Position numbers and translations under genes: made by a program. This document shows positions 7,076 to 15,041 of a DNA stretch of 25,677 bases, piece after piece (the stretch's first letter is position 1; each line of letters begins with the position of its first letter). The DNA comes from Deinococcus arboris (lineage in GTDB: Bacteria; Deinococcota; Deinococci; Deinococcales; Deinococcaceae), in the NCBI RefSeq assembly GCF_009755355.1, contig NZ_WQLB01000044.1:1-25677 (forward strand). Reading direction: 5' to 3'. Below the pieces are notes generated by a model, which saw only the letters and a list, made by a program, of their open reading frames with translations, ran no database searches and was not told where the DNA came from.

Positions 7076-8021
7076 AAGTTCAGCTGACCGAATCCTCCGC
7101 CACGCTATGGGGAGTTGGGCTTTGAGGGTCTGGAGATCTGAGGTGCAGAACTTCGCCAGGACGTGCTGCTTCACATAGGCCCACACCAGCGCAACCGGAT
7201 TCAGTTCAGACGAGTAGGGCGGACAGTAGATCACCGACAGCCGAGCCTCGGATGCGACGAAGGCACTCAGCGCCTTCGTCTTGTGAGTGCGGGCGTTGTC
7301 GCGCAACACCGTGGCCCGTCCAAACACCTGGCGCAGCAGATAGCCACAACGTGCGCACCTTTGACCGATGCGTGATGCGTGTGTTGTAGAAACTGCCCTG
7401 TCGTGGTGATGGCCCCAATCGCTGACACTCGGTTCCAGCGGTTCTTATCAGCACCAGTGTCTGCCCACAGGGCGCCCACGTACGTGTCACGGTGGGCTTC
7501 AGCGAGAAGCTCACCTCGTCGGTGAAGGCCAGGGTCTCACCGGCTTCGACCCTTTTTTCCAACGCCGGCGCCAGAGTCTCTACCCAGGGACGAACGCGTC
7601 TGGATCCTGTTCCTGGGCACGTTTGATCGGTTTCTGCGGCGTGAAGCCCCACTGGCGCAAGAGTCGCCTGAGGTGATCGACGTCATACCACACGTCGAAT
7701 TTCAAGCCGATGAACTCGCGCACCTTTGGACACGTCCATCGGGCCTTCATGGCCCGCGCTAAGAATCGTCATAATCCCGGCGATCTGCCCATCACTCAGG
7801 CGCTGGGGTGGGCCTGCGGCGATGGTGGCAGCCAGTGAGCCCTGCGTGCGCAGCCGTTGTCGTTCGGCGATCTGCGTGGAACTCAGTTGCCTGGCGCAGA
7901 GGTAGGGTTCAAGCGAACAGTCGCCGTTCCTCCATCTGCGCGGGTCCACCGGATGGGTTGCCACACTCGCGGCATATCATGAGCCTACACCTCTCGTTAC
8001 GCTTCTGTGCAGAAACCAATA
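7021..8021. mobile_element. IS630-family element with TA target duplication
   Basis: The element spans 7023-8019 (997 bp). It is bounded by imperfect inverted repeats at 7023-7055 and 7987-8019 (23 of 33 positions match) and flanked by TA at 7021-7022 and 8020-8021, the duplicated target of IS630/Tc1-type transposition. Removing the element and one TA rejoins the upstream reading frame to sequence at 8022, which stays open for 26 more codons to a TGA just after a hairpin. This agrees with insertion into the 3' part of the helix-turn-helix gene. Confidence 0.85.
7043..7975 (-). pseudogene. IS630-family transposase, multiply frameshifted
   Basis: Reading along the minus strand through changing frames gives R-E-F-I-G-L-K-F-D-V-W-Y-D-V-D-H-L-R-R-L-L-R-Q-W-G-F-T-P-Q-K-P (helix-turn-helix and linker), a TAG after D-A-F-V-P-G, A-F-T-D-E-V-S-F-S-L (first Asp), V-S-A-I-G-A-I-T-T-T-G-Q-F, then V-L-R-D-N-A-R-T-H-K (second Asp) and Y-S-S-E-L-N-P-V-A-L-V-W. 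The family pattern in the last block is N-P-x-E-x-x-W; here the catalytic Glu codon is GCG (Ala). There are at least four frame changes, so the element cannot move by itself. Confidence 0.85.
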
Positions 8022-8065
8022 ATTTCGACTTTCCTTCTCAAGCCGATTCCATATTTCCAAACAGC

Positions 8066-8090
8066 CCCTGTTCGGGCGGCAGGGGCTGTA
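8066..8090. terminator. Hairpin between convergent genes
   Basis: AGCCCCTG and CAGGGGCT form a stem with a 9-nt loop just right of the IS630 end, between the interrupted plus-strand gene and the minus-strand lipoprotein gene. There is no strong T-run; it may be a bidirectional terminator. Confidence 0.5.
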
Positions 8091-8120
8091 TTCAAGTCTG
8101 AGCTGATCAGGGAGGTCGGG

Positions 8121-9116
8121 TCAGTCGGTGTATTGCTTCAGATTCCCCAGATCTCTGACATCCGTGCTTGTCCCGTCAAACAAGTTCTTCTGCATCTTTA
8201 CACCACCCATAAAGTCGTCCTCATTGTCGTTCTGCCAGCCAAAGTTAAATGGGCCAAACATAATCACATGATTGGCTGCGCCGCCATCCCGCTCATACCA
8301 ATAAAAGTGAACGTCCCCATCGGCACAGCCAAAGTACTGTTGGGCATCAAGGAAGATGCCCGGCTCGGTGACCATGGGGAGGCGTCCATGCCAGCCAATG
8401 CCTGCTCCCTTCACTGCGACATACACTTCTGCATGACCTCTGACGAAGGGTTCCATATCATCAATCACGTCCAGCCGCACCAGTCTTGTCCCAAAGCATG
8501 CCTGTGCAGAGAGATCTGATCCCTGCTGTTTCGGCCAGGGCGCCTGGGGGCTCTGTGGCAGGATGGTTCCCTGAGCATCCACTCGTTCGTTGACGCCTAC
8601 GGCGATAACGGGCACGCTGGGTGTCTTGCGACTGTCCAGCAGATGTACGTGGCCCTGCGCGTCGTAAGCCGTAACTGGCGCGTATTCATCGCCTCCCTCG
8701 GTCGCGACGGCAACCAGTGGAATAGTCGTGTCGGCATCCCAAACGGCGCCTCTGTCGGCAATATGGAGGTTCGGAACCTTGGAGACAAGGGCACTCAAGC
8801 TTTGTGTGCTGAGTCCAGAAGAAAGGGCCTGAGCAAAGGTGCCCTTTCCAGTGGACTGTGACGCGAGTGTAGCGTAGAGGGCCTCTGTGTCCCCAGTGAC
8901 TTTCAAGGCGGTTTGTTGTGCGATCAGGGTGCGTACGCCGGGCTCGGAAAGAGCCCGGGCGAGCTGCTTGGCGAGCACATGAAGCGCGGCATTCGTCTGC
9001 GTTTGGTCAGCTGTCTGCGTCGGTGTCACGGCGATAGGTGCCGTCGCTGGTTGCTGGCCACAAGCCGCAAGGAGAAGACCGAGGGAAAGAGCTGCGGGAA
9101 GGTGAAAGCGCGTCAT
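8121..9116 (-). CDS. Secreted lipoprotein, possibly DUF3103-like
   Basis: 331 aa from the ATG at 9116. A lipoprotein signal (M-T-R-F-H-L-P, hydrophobic core, lipobox L-L-A-A-C, Cys19) is followed by a Gln/Thr-rich linker. The helical N-terminal part contains V-L-A-K-Q-L-A-R-A-L and V-R-T-L-I-A-Q-Q. The C-terminal half is beta-rich with V-R-L-D-V-I-D-D-M-E-P-F-V-R-G-H-A-E-V-Y, F-Y-W-Y-E-R-D-G-G and F-N-F-G-W-Q-N-D-N-E-D-D-F. The pattern D-D-x-E-P-x-x-x-G-x-A-E-V-Y reminds me of DUF3103; I cannot confirm it. The many Asp and Glu residues suggest calcium binding. An ATG six codons earlier (9134) is possible, but the 9116 start gives a normal signal peptide and has an AGGGGG just upstream. First of four exported or signalling units on this strand. 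Confidence 0.8.
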   Translation of the reverse strand: MTRFHLPAALSLGLLLAACGQQPATAPIAVTPTQTADQTQTNAALHVLAKQLARALSEPGVRTLIAQQTALKVTGDTEALYATLASQSTGKGTFAQALSSGLSTQSLSALVSKVPNLHIADRGAVWDADTTIPLVAVATEGGDEYAPVTAYDAQGHVHLLDSRKTPSVPVIAVGVNERVDAQGTILPQSPQAPWPKQQGSDLSAQACFGTRLVRLDVIDDMEPFVRGHAEVYVAVKGAGIGWHGRLPMVTEPGIFLDAQQYFGCADGDVHFYWYERDGGAANHVIMFGPFNFGWQNDNEDDFMGGVKMQKNLFDGTSTDVRDLGNLKQYTD

Positions 9117-9416
9117 AGGACCCCCTGGGAGCATTTTTGGAGAAGAGAGCGGGGCAGAATGAACACCATGTCTGTGCGGCGTCGTCCGTCTTCACTGTCG
9201 GTTTTTCAGATGGCTCAGGATTGAATGGAGAGAGGAGGCCTTAATACGATTGCGGTAACAATGTTTCCTCAAAAGCCGTTAAATGGCCTTTCCAGTCCAA
9301 TGCAACCTCTTCAGCCATCCACTTGATACAAGATTCGGAAAGTCAAAGATTGAGGCCAGTTCGCTAGATGGTTTTCGCCAATTCAAGCCTCTTCTGACTC
9401 TTGGAACACGCGAGCT
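9117..9416. other. Intergenic stretch between two lipoprotein genes
   Basis: No gene seen. It should hold the promoter of the lipoprotein gene starting at 9116 and the 3' end of the transcript ending at 9417; I cannot pick a convincing -10/-35 pair or a strong terminator. It is more AT-rich than most of the window. Confidence 0.5.
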
Positions 9417-9860
9417 TCAGTTGGTGCTATACTTCAATCCGCCAACCCAATTTCCATCGACTTTGCAGTAGGCATAGACCTCAACGCGCATGTTGCGAGC
9501 GACCGATGACTCGGCGAAGCCAACCTTTTCTTTATAGCTCCAGGTGATGGGATCATACGGTGGCCACATTTTAATATTCAGACGAACTTGTCCACCATTT
9601 CGGTGCCCGACTTGATATAGGTCGTACCCATTTGACCCAGTGGCCCACCATTGTTGAAAGCTGCAGCGTCCACCGGCCCACGTTGTGCCAAAGCCCTGAC
9701 TGTATTCCCCAGCCTGTGCGGTAACCTTGCTCTGGCCAGCGCTATTCATTTCCAGCGCCGCGCTGTTGCCAGCTGGGACGGACGCTGTACCACAAGCTGT
9801 CATGAACAGGCCAAGAACCAGCAGGCAACTGTGATGGATGGATCTTCTGTTCCCGTGCAT
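9417..9860 (-). CDS. Small secreted lipoprotein of unknown function
   Basis: 147 aa from the ATG at 9860, chosen because a perfect AGGAGG lies 8 nt upstream. The signal peptide ends in a lipobox F-M-T-A-C (Cys23). The mature part is aromatic and strand-rich: G-E-Y-S-Q-G-F-G-T-T-W-A-G-G-R-C, F-Q-Q-W-W-A-T-G-S-N-G-Y-D-L, N-I-K-M-W-P-P-Y-D-P and V-E-V-Y-A-Y-C-K-V-D-G-N-W-V-G-G-L-K-Y. Two cysteines could form a disulfide. It looks like a small extracellular beta-sandwich or binding protein, but I do not recognise the family. It starts 56 nt after the phospholipase A2 stop on the same strand and may be co-transcribed with it, with its own strong ribosome site. Confidence 0.8.
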   Translation of the reverse strand: MHGNRRSIHHSCLLVLGLFMTACGTASVPAGNSAALEMNSAGQSKVTAQAGEYSQGFGTTWAGGRCSFQQWWATGSNGYDLYQVGHRNGGQVRLNIKMWPPYDPITWSYKEKVGFAESSVARNMRVEVYAYCKVDGNWVGGLKYSTN

Positions 9861-9916
9861 AAATGTGTCCTCCTGAAAAAGCGCGTGGCTCATCCTCGGT
9901 CCCAGGCAAGGTCTTG

Positions 9917-10588
9917 TTAGCCCCAGTAATTGCCACCACGGGCGCGGACAGCCGCGAAGTAAGCACTCGCGACTGCGTAACAACCTGGCGTCCGCCAAGC
10001 CGACAAGCCGTCACACAGGACCTTCATATTGGCTAGGAAAACAGCATCCGTGGCCCCCCGGAGACCATCCCATTCCGAGCGGGGTGTGAGTCTCGGCAGG
10101 TTGCGGTAACCAAAATCATGTACTTCACAGGCTGCGTGAAAAACGTCGTTGTAGCCTAAGTAGTTCACAGGGGCGCTGCATCCGTCGTTGCTCCAGTCCA
10201 GACCGGCGTAGCTGGGACGTGCACGCTCCGCCCGGTAGGCACTGGGGGAGTTCCATGCCACGCGCTTGACATAGTTCAAGCGAGCATTTTGAGCGGTCAG
10301 GGTGTGACTTGGAATAGCCGCTGTCTCAATACCAAGCTCACTTTTGGGCTGATCGCCGTACGCTTGCTGCAAACTCAGGAGCAGTATCGGATCGGTGGCC
10401 TGCTCACGCAGAATGTGCTGGCTGGTGGCGTCTTGGAGTTCAGGGCGCTTCGCGTATTCGGCGATCTGCGCTCCTACCGTGAGTTCTCCGGCCAACTCTG
10501 CACCACTGTGTTGAGCGGGAGATGTTTGACCACATGCAACGAGAGTGAGCGTGCCTGTGAGAAGCAGGCCTGATGCAATTTGTTTCAT
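9917..10588 (-). CDS. Secreted phospholipase A2 lipoprotein
   Basis: 223 aa. A lipoprotein signal (M-K-Q-I-A-S-G, lipobox L-V-A-C, Cys19) is followed by a helical propeptide-like region to about residue 125. The catalytic block is N-D-G-C-S-A-P, L-G-Y-N-D-V-F-H-A-A-C-E-V-H-D-F-G-Y-R-N with the His157-Asp158 pair. This is the D-G-C-S and C-x-x-H-D-x-x-Y-R arrangement of prokaryotic phospholipase A2, which removes the sn-2 acyl chain of phospholipids using Ca2+. A distal segment A-V-F-L-A-N-M-K-V-L-C and C-Y-A-V-A-S-A-Y-F-A-A-V gives the second long helix and disulfide partners. The ATG at 10588 is supported by a TATGCT -10 hexamer 6 nt upstream; an upstream extension to 10624 is unlikely. It lies 105 nt downstream of a response regulator on the same strand. 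Confidence 0.9.
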   Translation of the reverse strand: MKQIASGLLLTGTLTLVACGQTSPAQHSGAELAGELTVGAQIAEYAKRPELQDATSQHILREQATDPILLLSLQQAYGDQPKSELGIETAAIPSHTLTAQNARLNYVKRVAWNSPSAYRAERARPSYAGLDWSNDGCSAPVNYLGYNDVFHAACEVHDFGYRNLPRLTPRSEWDGLRGATDAVFLANMKVLCDGLSAWRTPGCYAVASAYFAAVRARGGNYWG

Positions 10589-10594
10589 GCGCTC

Positions 10595-10600
10595 AGCATA
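10595..10600 (-). promoter_or_regulatory. Leaderless-type -10 element of the phospholipase gene
   Basis: TATGCT on the minus strand ends 6 nt before the ATG at 10588. It gives the phospholipase its own promoter, separate from the two-component operon just upstream. No -35 is evident, which fits an activator-dependent promoter. Confidence 0.6.
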
Positions 10601-10693
10601 GAAAGGGGCACCAGATCTGCCCACTGCCAGAAGTTAGGCGGGAGCATGAAGGAGATTTCACATTCTTCTTATCTACTGTTGTCCTCTTGTCAC

Positions 10694-11338
10694 TTAGAGG
10701 AGTCCTCGTTCTAGAGCTTTCAAAACTGCTCGCGTTCGGTCTCGCGTCCCCAATTTAGAAAGTACGCTGCTGACATAGCTTTTGACGGTCCCCTCCGTAG
10801 TGTGCAGCATCTGAGCAATTTCTTTGTTGCTGTACCCGCCCGCCAACAATCGGAGCACCTCCCCCTCTTTGGCGGTGAGCTTGGCGTCTTCTCTGAGCGC
10901 ACTGTTCGAAGGTGAGGGCAAGCTTCCCAGGCCTTTGATGGTCCGGGCGGTTACGGCGGGTTGAAGCCAACGCCCACCCGCAGCGACTGACCGCACGGCC
11001 TGTAAAAGCACTTCAATCGAAACGTCTTTTAAAAGGTAGCCCCGGGCCCCAGCCTGAACGCAGTCGAAGAGTAAGTCATCGTCGTCAAAGGTGGTCAGAA
11101 TTAAAGTCGGCGGTACCCAACCCTCCGCACCCCACCGGCGCAGAAGGCCTAGACCGTCCAGACGGGGCATGCGAATATCCAGCAAGACGACATCTGGCTG
11201 AACTTGGCCCATGAGTTGGAGGGCCGTTAGACCATCATCGGCTTCTGCAACCACCTCAATGTCTGGTGCCAAGTCGAGCATGCTGCGCAGTCCCTGACGG
11301 ACGATGGTCTGGTCATCCACGAGCGCAAGACGAATCAC
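10694..11338 (-). CDS. NarL/LuxR-type response regulator
   Basis: 214 aa. The N-terminal receiver domain (1-120) has the acidic pair D8-D9, phosphoacceptor Asp54 in V-V-L-L-D-I-R-M-P, a Thr in L-I-L-T-T-F and Lys in Y-L-L-K-D-V. The C-terminal LuxR-type helix-turn-helix (about 152-214) reads L-T-A-K-E-G-E-V-L-R-L-L-A-G-G-Y-S-N-K-E-I-A and E-G-T-V-K-S-Y-V-S-S-V-L-S-K-L-G. The start is a GTG overlapping the kinase stop by 4 bp (GTGA), so the pair is translationally coupled. It would bind DNA when phosphorylated; nearby candidates for control are the phospholipase and lipoprotein genes downstream. Confidence 0.95.
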   Translation of the reverse strand: MIRLALVDDQTIVRQGLRSMLDLAPDIEVVAEADDGLTALQLMGQVQPDVVLLDIRMPRLDGLGLLRRWGAEGWVPPTLILTTFDDDDLLFDCVQAGARGYLLKDVSIEVLLQAVRSVAAGGRWLQPAVTARTIKGLGSLPSPSNSALREDAKLTAKEGEVLRLLAGGYSNKEIAQMLHTTEGTVKSYVSSVLSKLGTRDRTRAVLKALERGLL

Positions 11339-12501
11339 TGGCTCAGGCCACTTAGAGGTAATGTGGCTGTGAGCGCAAATCCAGGGGCACTGTCAAGGTC
11401 AATCTTTAACTGCCCACCGACACTTTCAAGTCGTTCGCGCATGCCCAGCAGGCCGCACCCAGGGGTGACCGTGAGGGCACCATGACCGTCGTCGTGAGCA
11501 GAGAGCTGCACTTGATGGGCCTGACAGTCCAGCCGAATCCAAACGTTCTGGGCCTGACCATGTTTTCGTGCGTTGGTCACGATCTCCTGAATGCAGCGCA
11601 GCAAAATATGCGACTGGGCCGGGGTGACAGTGTCAAGGTCATCCGGCAGAGCCGCGTGCAGCTTCACTTCCTCCCAGTGCTGTTGCAACTGTTCAAGTTC
11701 CGCTTTCCAGTCGACTGGGCCGTCGTCACGCATGGCACGGACCGACGCTCTCACTCGGCTGAGAAGCTGGACCGCGATCGTACGGGCGCGCTCAACGTGG
11801 GTGCGGCTGCGCTCATCCTGTGCTCCGTGCTCAGCGACTTGCAGGTTCATGGTGAGGGCCGTCAGATGATGGCCAACGAGATCGTGGAGTTCCCGGGCAA
11901 TTCGTAGGCGTTCAGCGTCTCGTGATGCCTCAGCCAGCCGTGAGCGTGTGGTCTGCAGTTCAGCCACAACGAGCATCAGTTGTTGTCGGGCCTGCACTTC
12001 CCGGACGGCCACCTGTGCACTGAGGACTGCAAAGACTTGGAAGCACAGCCAACCGGTGGTATACGACGCCGCTTCAATCAGCGGCCAGTTGATGTAGAGG
12101 ATGAGGGCGAGGCCGAGCGTCTGGAAGCCAATCCAGGCAAAGGCCAGGCGTAGAGGGAGAAGGATGCCGACATGGACGGCGGCGACGAGGAGCATGCCAG
12201 AGAGGAGGCTGTTGCCGTTGAAGATCTGGTTGGCACTGAGGGCGAAGATCGCTTCAAGAGCGCACAAGCCGAGCTTGACTCGGATGGGGAGTGCGTCACT
12301 CCGGGGGTGTGTGGCCAGCCAGAAGATAAGGCCAAACCCAATGAGGCTCAGGCCGAAGGGCCAGTATTCGTCTGAGGTGAGTCGCTCAGGCTTAGCGGGA
12401 AGGGCAAGGATGGCGTGAGCGCTGACGGCCAGCCAGGTCGCCAGGCCCACACCGCGCAGCGTACTGCGGAGTTCGCCGAAGGGCGTCAGTATGGGGGGCA
12501 T
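11335..12501 (-). CDS. NarL-family sensor histidine kinase
   Basis: 388 aa from the ATG at 12501. Residues 15-165 hold about five membrane helices with short loops and no large extracellular domain, so the signal is probably sensed in or at the membrane. A coiled linker (about 168-195) leads to the HisKA_3 dimerisation domain with R-I-A-R-E-L-H-D-L-V-G-H-H-L (His206). The HATPase domain has the N box E-I-V-T-N-A-R-K-H-G (Asn310), D-D-G-H-G and G-L-L-G-M-R-E-R-L-E-S-V-G-G. This is the DesK/LiaS-type layout, often used for membrane or envelope stress. The frame is open upstream to 12630, but that extension has no membrane or domain character. No ribosome site is obvious at 12501. Confidence 0.93.
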   Translation of the reverse strand: MPPILTPFGELRSTLRGVGLATWLAVSAHAILALPAKPERLTSDEYWPFGLSLIGFGLIFWLATHPRSDALPIRVKLGLCALEAIFALSANQIFNGNSLLSGMLLVAAVHVGILLPLRLAFAWIGFQTLGLALILYINWPLIEAASYTTGWLCFQVFAVLSAQVAVREVQARQQLMLVVAELQTTRSRLAEASRDAERLRIARELHDLVGHHLTALTMNLQVAEHGAQDERSRTHVERARTIAVQLLSRVRASVRAMRDDGPVDWKAELEQLQQHWEEVKLHAALPDDLDTVTPAQSHILLRCIQEIVTNARKHGQAQNVWIRLDCQAHQVQLSAHDDGHGALTVTPGCGLLGMRERLESVGGQLKIDLDSAPGFALTATLPLSGLSQ

Positions 12502-12679
12502 GCCAGTATCTTCGCAAAAAGGTAAGTCTTGGCACTTGGTACCAGAGAGTAGACAGCCCCCGGGTCCCGCTTGGACCTCTGGAATCAATCTGCTGAATCT
12601 GACCGGAAACCCTGCTGAGACTCCATCCACGCTAACGACTTCTCGCGTCCAGCTTCGCGTAACACTGCAACTCTTCGGA

Positions 12680-12695
12680 ACGCTTCCTGAAGCGT
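12680..12695. promoter_or_regulatory. Candidate operator in the App1 promoter
   Basis: A perfect inverted repeat, ACGCTTC and GAAGCGT with a 2-bp gap, ends 2 bp before the -10 hexamer at 12698. In that place a bound protein would cover the spacer between -35 and -10. No regulator is assigned. Confidence 0.5.
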
Positions 12696-12697
12696 GT

Positions 12698-12703
12698 TAG
12701 TGT
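12698..12703 (+). promoter_or_regulatory. Leaderless-type -10 element of the App1 gene
   Basis: TAGTGT ends 6 nt before the ATG at 12710. It decides the start and indicates a leaderless transcript. Confidence 0.55.
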
Positions 12704-12709
12704 TCGGCC

Positions 12710-13630
12710 ATGGTGAGCGGGAGGCCCTGGGCCTGGCGACGGCGGCTGAGCGTGGTCATCTGCAGTGGAGTGCTGTGGTGGAGCGGCGCGCAGGCGGCGC
12801 AGATCACCTTCTTGGCCTCACCTGATCCAGCGCACCTTCGCCTGCGGGTCAGCCAGGACGACGCCCTCGCCGAGCAGCGTGAGCAACCAAGCGATTCGGT
12901 CCTGCTCAACGTCGTCCGGCACTTGGCCCAGCTTTTTCCAACGTCCCAGCCCGGCGTCTCGGTGGCCTGCCAACGGCCTGGACATGAGCCAGTCTTCACG
13001 GTGACCGATCAGCAGGGTTACGCTACCTGTATCTTTCCCACCGCTGTTCGCACGCCAGTAGCCGTCACTGTGGGCCTGGCAGCTCCTGTTCAAGTGGCGC
13101 TGGCCCACTGGACCGCTGCCCAGCACATCACCGTGTCGGACGTGGACGACACCATCCTGATCACAGATGTGGTGGGTGGCCACGTTCTCCAGAATGTCCT
13201 GACCACCAACGGCACGACACGCCCCCTCTTTGCCGACGCACCAGCCCTGTTGCAGGGCCTGGCCTTACGGGGGCCCGTGCTGTATTTGAGCAATAGTCCT
13301 GATGGGCTGCTCCACTCACTCCAGACGGTACTCGACACGCACCATCTACCACAAGGGCCACTGTTCCTGCGGGATTTCCTCCGGGTTCCGGCATTACTTC
13401 ATAAGGTCACGGTGCTAGAGACGTTGGCCCGCACGACCACCGCCCGGTTCACGCTGATCGGCGATGATGGTCAGCAAGATCCGGAAGTGTACAGCCGCTT
13501 CATTCAGGTCCATCCGGGCCGAGTGGAGCGGCTGTTGATTCGGCAGGTGAGCGCACCTGAGCGCCGACAGGAGGTTGAACGGCTGCTGAGCCGCTTAGGT
13601 CTTCCCGTGGCGTATCTGCCACCTCAGTGA
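12710..13630 (+). CDS. Secreted App1-type phosphatidate phosphatase
   Basis: 306 aa. The signal peptide has a basic start (W-A-W-R-R-R), a hydrophobic core and A-Q-A near residue 29; there is no lipobox. The N-terminal part (30-135) is beta-rich and resembles the domain that precedes the catalytic region in App1 proteins. The catalytic HAD-type motif S-D-V-D-D-T-I-L-I-T contains Asp144 and Asp146. It is followed by V-L-Y-L-S-N-S-P-D-G-L (motif II), F-L-R-D-F-L, H-K and F-T-L-I-G-D-D-G-Q-Q-D-P-E-V-Y (motif III/IV). Known for the family: Mg2+-dependent conversion of phosphatidate to diacylglycerol. Export suggests action on released or foreign lipids, matching the phospholipase nearby. It is divergent from the kinase operon across a 208-bp gap holding its promoter and a palindrome. 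Confidence 0.88.
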   Translation: MVSGRPWAWRRRLSVVICSGVLWWSGAQAAQITFLASPDPAHLRLRVSQDDALAEQREQPSDSVLLNVVRHLAQLFPTSQPGVSVACQRPGHEPVFTVTDQQGYATCIFPTAVRTPVAVTVGLAAPVQVALAHWTAAQHITVSDVDDTILITDVVGGHVLQNVLTTNGTTRPLFADAPALLQGLALRGPVLYLSNSPDGLLHSLQTVLDTHHLPQGPLFLRDFLRVPALLHKVTVLETLARTTTARFTLIGDDGQQDPEVYSRFIQVHPGRVERLLIRQVSAPERRQEVERLLSRLGLPVAYLPPQ

Positions 13631-13802
13631 GGCGTGAGGCGAGATCAATGGCAGACGCCATGTACCCTGCGCTGTTCCATCCCAGACGTAGCCGTATGAC
13701 CTTCATCAAGGCACGCTGAGCAGAAAGGCGCCATGCCTGCTTGATCTACCCAGATGCAGCCTCGATCAACCACCATTGTCAATGGCGCGAGAGAAGGTCA
13801 AT

Positions 13803-14175
13803 TCAGAGCGTGGGAACGATTTTTCCGAACGCCTCTCCAACTTCTAGCTGGGCATGTGCCAACGCCGTGTCTTCTATCGCTACACACTGTCAATGACCGG
13901 CTGAAGTCGCCCGGTCGCCATCAGGCCGAACACTTCCTCCAGGGCCGCCTCTTGCTGCGTCACAGCCACAGTCTTCAGGCTGAAGGTCGAGACCATGAGG
14001 GAACGTTGAAAGCCGGACATCAGCGCCTCTGACACATTGGCGGTTAGAAAGCCAGCCTCAACGCCGCAAATCATCCGGCCGTTTGGTCTGAGCTGATGGA
14101 GAAAAGCGCCAGCATCTGGGCCACCCACAGGGTCAATGATGATGTCGTACCCGTTCTCAGTGCCGTTCCCCATAC
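13803..14175 (-). pseudogene. C-terminal fragment of a zinc-type (MDR) alcohol dehydrogenase/quinone reductase
   Basis: The readable block Y-D-I-I-I-D-P-V-G-G-P, F-L-H-Q-L-R-P-N-G-R-M-I-C-G, E-V-F-G-L-M-A-T-G-R-L-Q-P-V-I-D-S-V is the second half of the MDR cofactor domain. It hits a stop, but a frame change near 13880 restores E-D-T-A-L-A-H-A-Q-L-E-V-G-E-A-F-G-K-I-V-P, the normal MDR C-terminus, ending at 13803. The N-terminal catalytic domain and the G-x-G-x-x-G motif are absent upstream of about 14175, so this is a truncated and frameshifted relic. Confidence 0.75.
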
Positions 14176-14206
14176 CTGCACGATCAAGCACAGCAGATTG
14201 ACCGTC

Positions 14207-14768
14207 ATGACGAGGCCGGCTGCGGGGCCGTTTATTCGAGCATGGATCACCTCTCAGTACGCTGATACTGAGCTGGATCTGGACGCTCCTCCAGTGCCCA
14301 GCCGCAGCTGTTCCGGCCGAGCCCGCTCAGACGAAATGCCCTGGATGAATCTCTCCTGCACGGCCGTGCGCGATGAGCTGCTTACCGTCCAGAAGGCGGG
14401 TGCGGCTTGGCTGATGGGCCTGAGCACGCTGAGCGGGCTCCTCGCGGTGGCGGGGGTGCCGGCCGGCACGGCGCCTCTTGTCTGACCGCTTTAACGCCTA
14501 CTGGCTTGGGATGACGCTGATGGTAGCTATCCTGGTGGCCTCTGTGGCGGCCACGCTGTCTGCCGTCTGGGCCACCTTGACCACGTGAGATACTGTCAGC
14601 ACGGATCCCGCCAAGCTTGAGCATCGGTGGTATATCACCATCGACAACATTCGGCTGCATCTGAGCCGGTCGCGGAAGTGGATTTCTGTCATGGTCGGCG
14701 CCCTCCTGCTGTACGCGCTCCTCTCGGTAAAGCCTGGTTCCCCCCTCGCCGCCTACGTCCGGTCATGA
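14207..14768 (+). pseudogene. Decayed three-helix membrane protein
   Basis: From the ATG at 14207 the frame reads D-T-E-L-D-L-D-A-P-P-V-P, L-L-T-V-Q-K-A-G-A-A-W-L-M-G-L-S-T-L-S-G-L-L-A-V-A-G (helix 1). A shift near 14480 gives F-N-A-Y-W-L-G-M-T-L-M-V-A-I-L-V-A-S-V-A-A-T-L (helix 2). An in-frame TGA at 14586 interrupts it, then D-P-A-K-L-E-H-R-W-Y-I-T-I-D-N-I-R-L-H-L-S and W-I-S-V-M-V-G-A-L-L-L-Y-A-L-L (helix 3) run to the TGA at 14766. The full protein would have been about 187 aa with a cytosolic N-terminal part and three helices. Family not recognised. Confidence 0.6.
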
Positions 14769-15029
14769 CCAGAGCCGGCGTCTAGTGTGCCCTGCTCGTG
14801 ATCAGTGAGATCTGGCAACTAATGCTTCATCCCCAAACCAGTAAGGCAAAAGGCAGGTCTCGGAAACCCCGGCCATCCTGCTCCTGGGTGACGTGATCGA
14901 CATCACCTCGGTGACGAGTTGTTCGGCCAACGCCCTGCCCACGAAGTAGATGGACGTGACAGGCTCAGCTCAGAGCTCTGGCGCACTGGCCCCTGGCTCA
15001 CCTGCACATTGGCCTGAGCTCTACGCCAC

Positions 15030-15035
15030 TACCCT
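15030..15035 (+). promoter_or_regulatory. Leaderless-type -10 element of topA
   Basis: TACCCT ends 6 nt before the ATG at 15042. GAAGG between it and the ATG is too close to act as a normal ribosome site, so a leaderless start is favoured. A weak TTGGCC lies 15 bp upstream at 15009. Confidence 0.5.
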
Positions 15036-15041
15036 GAAGGC

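Noticed and set aside
8007..8519. 170-codon plus-strand frame
   Set aside because: Antisense to a lipoprotein gene with a signal peptide and domain-like sequence.
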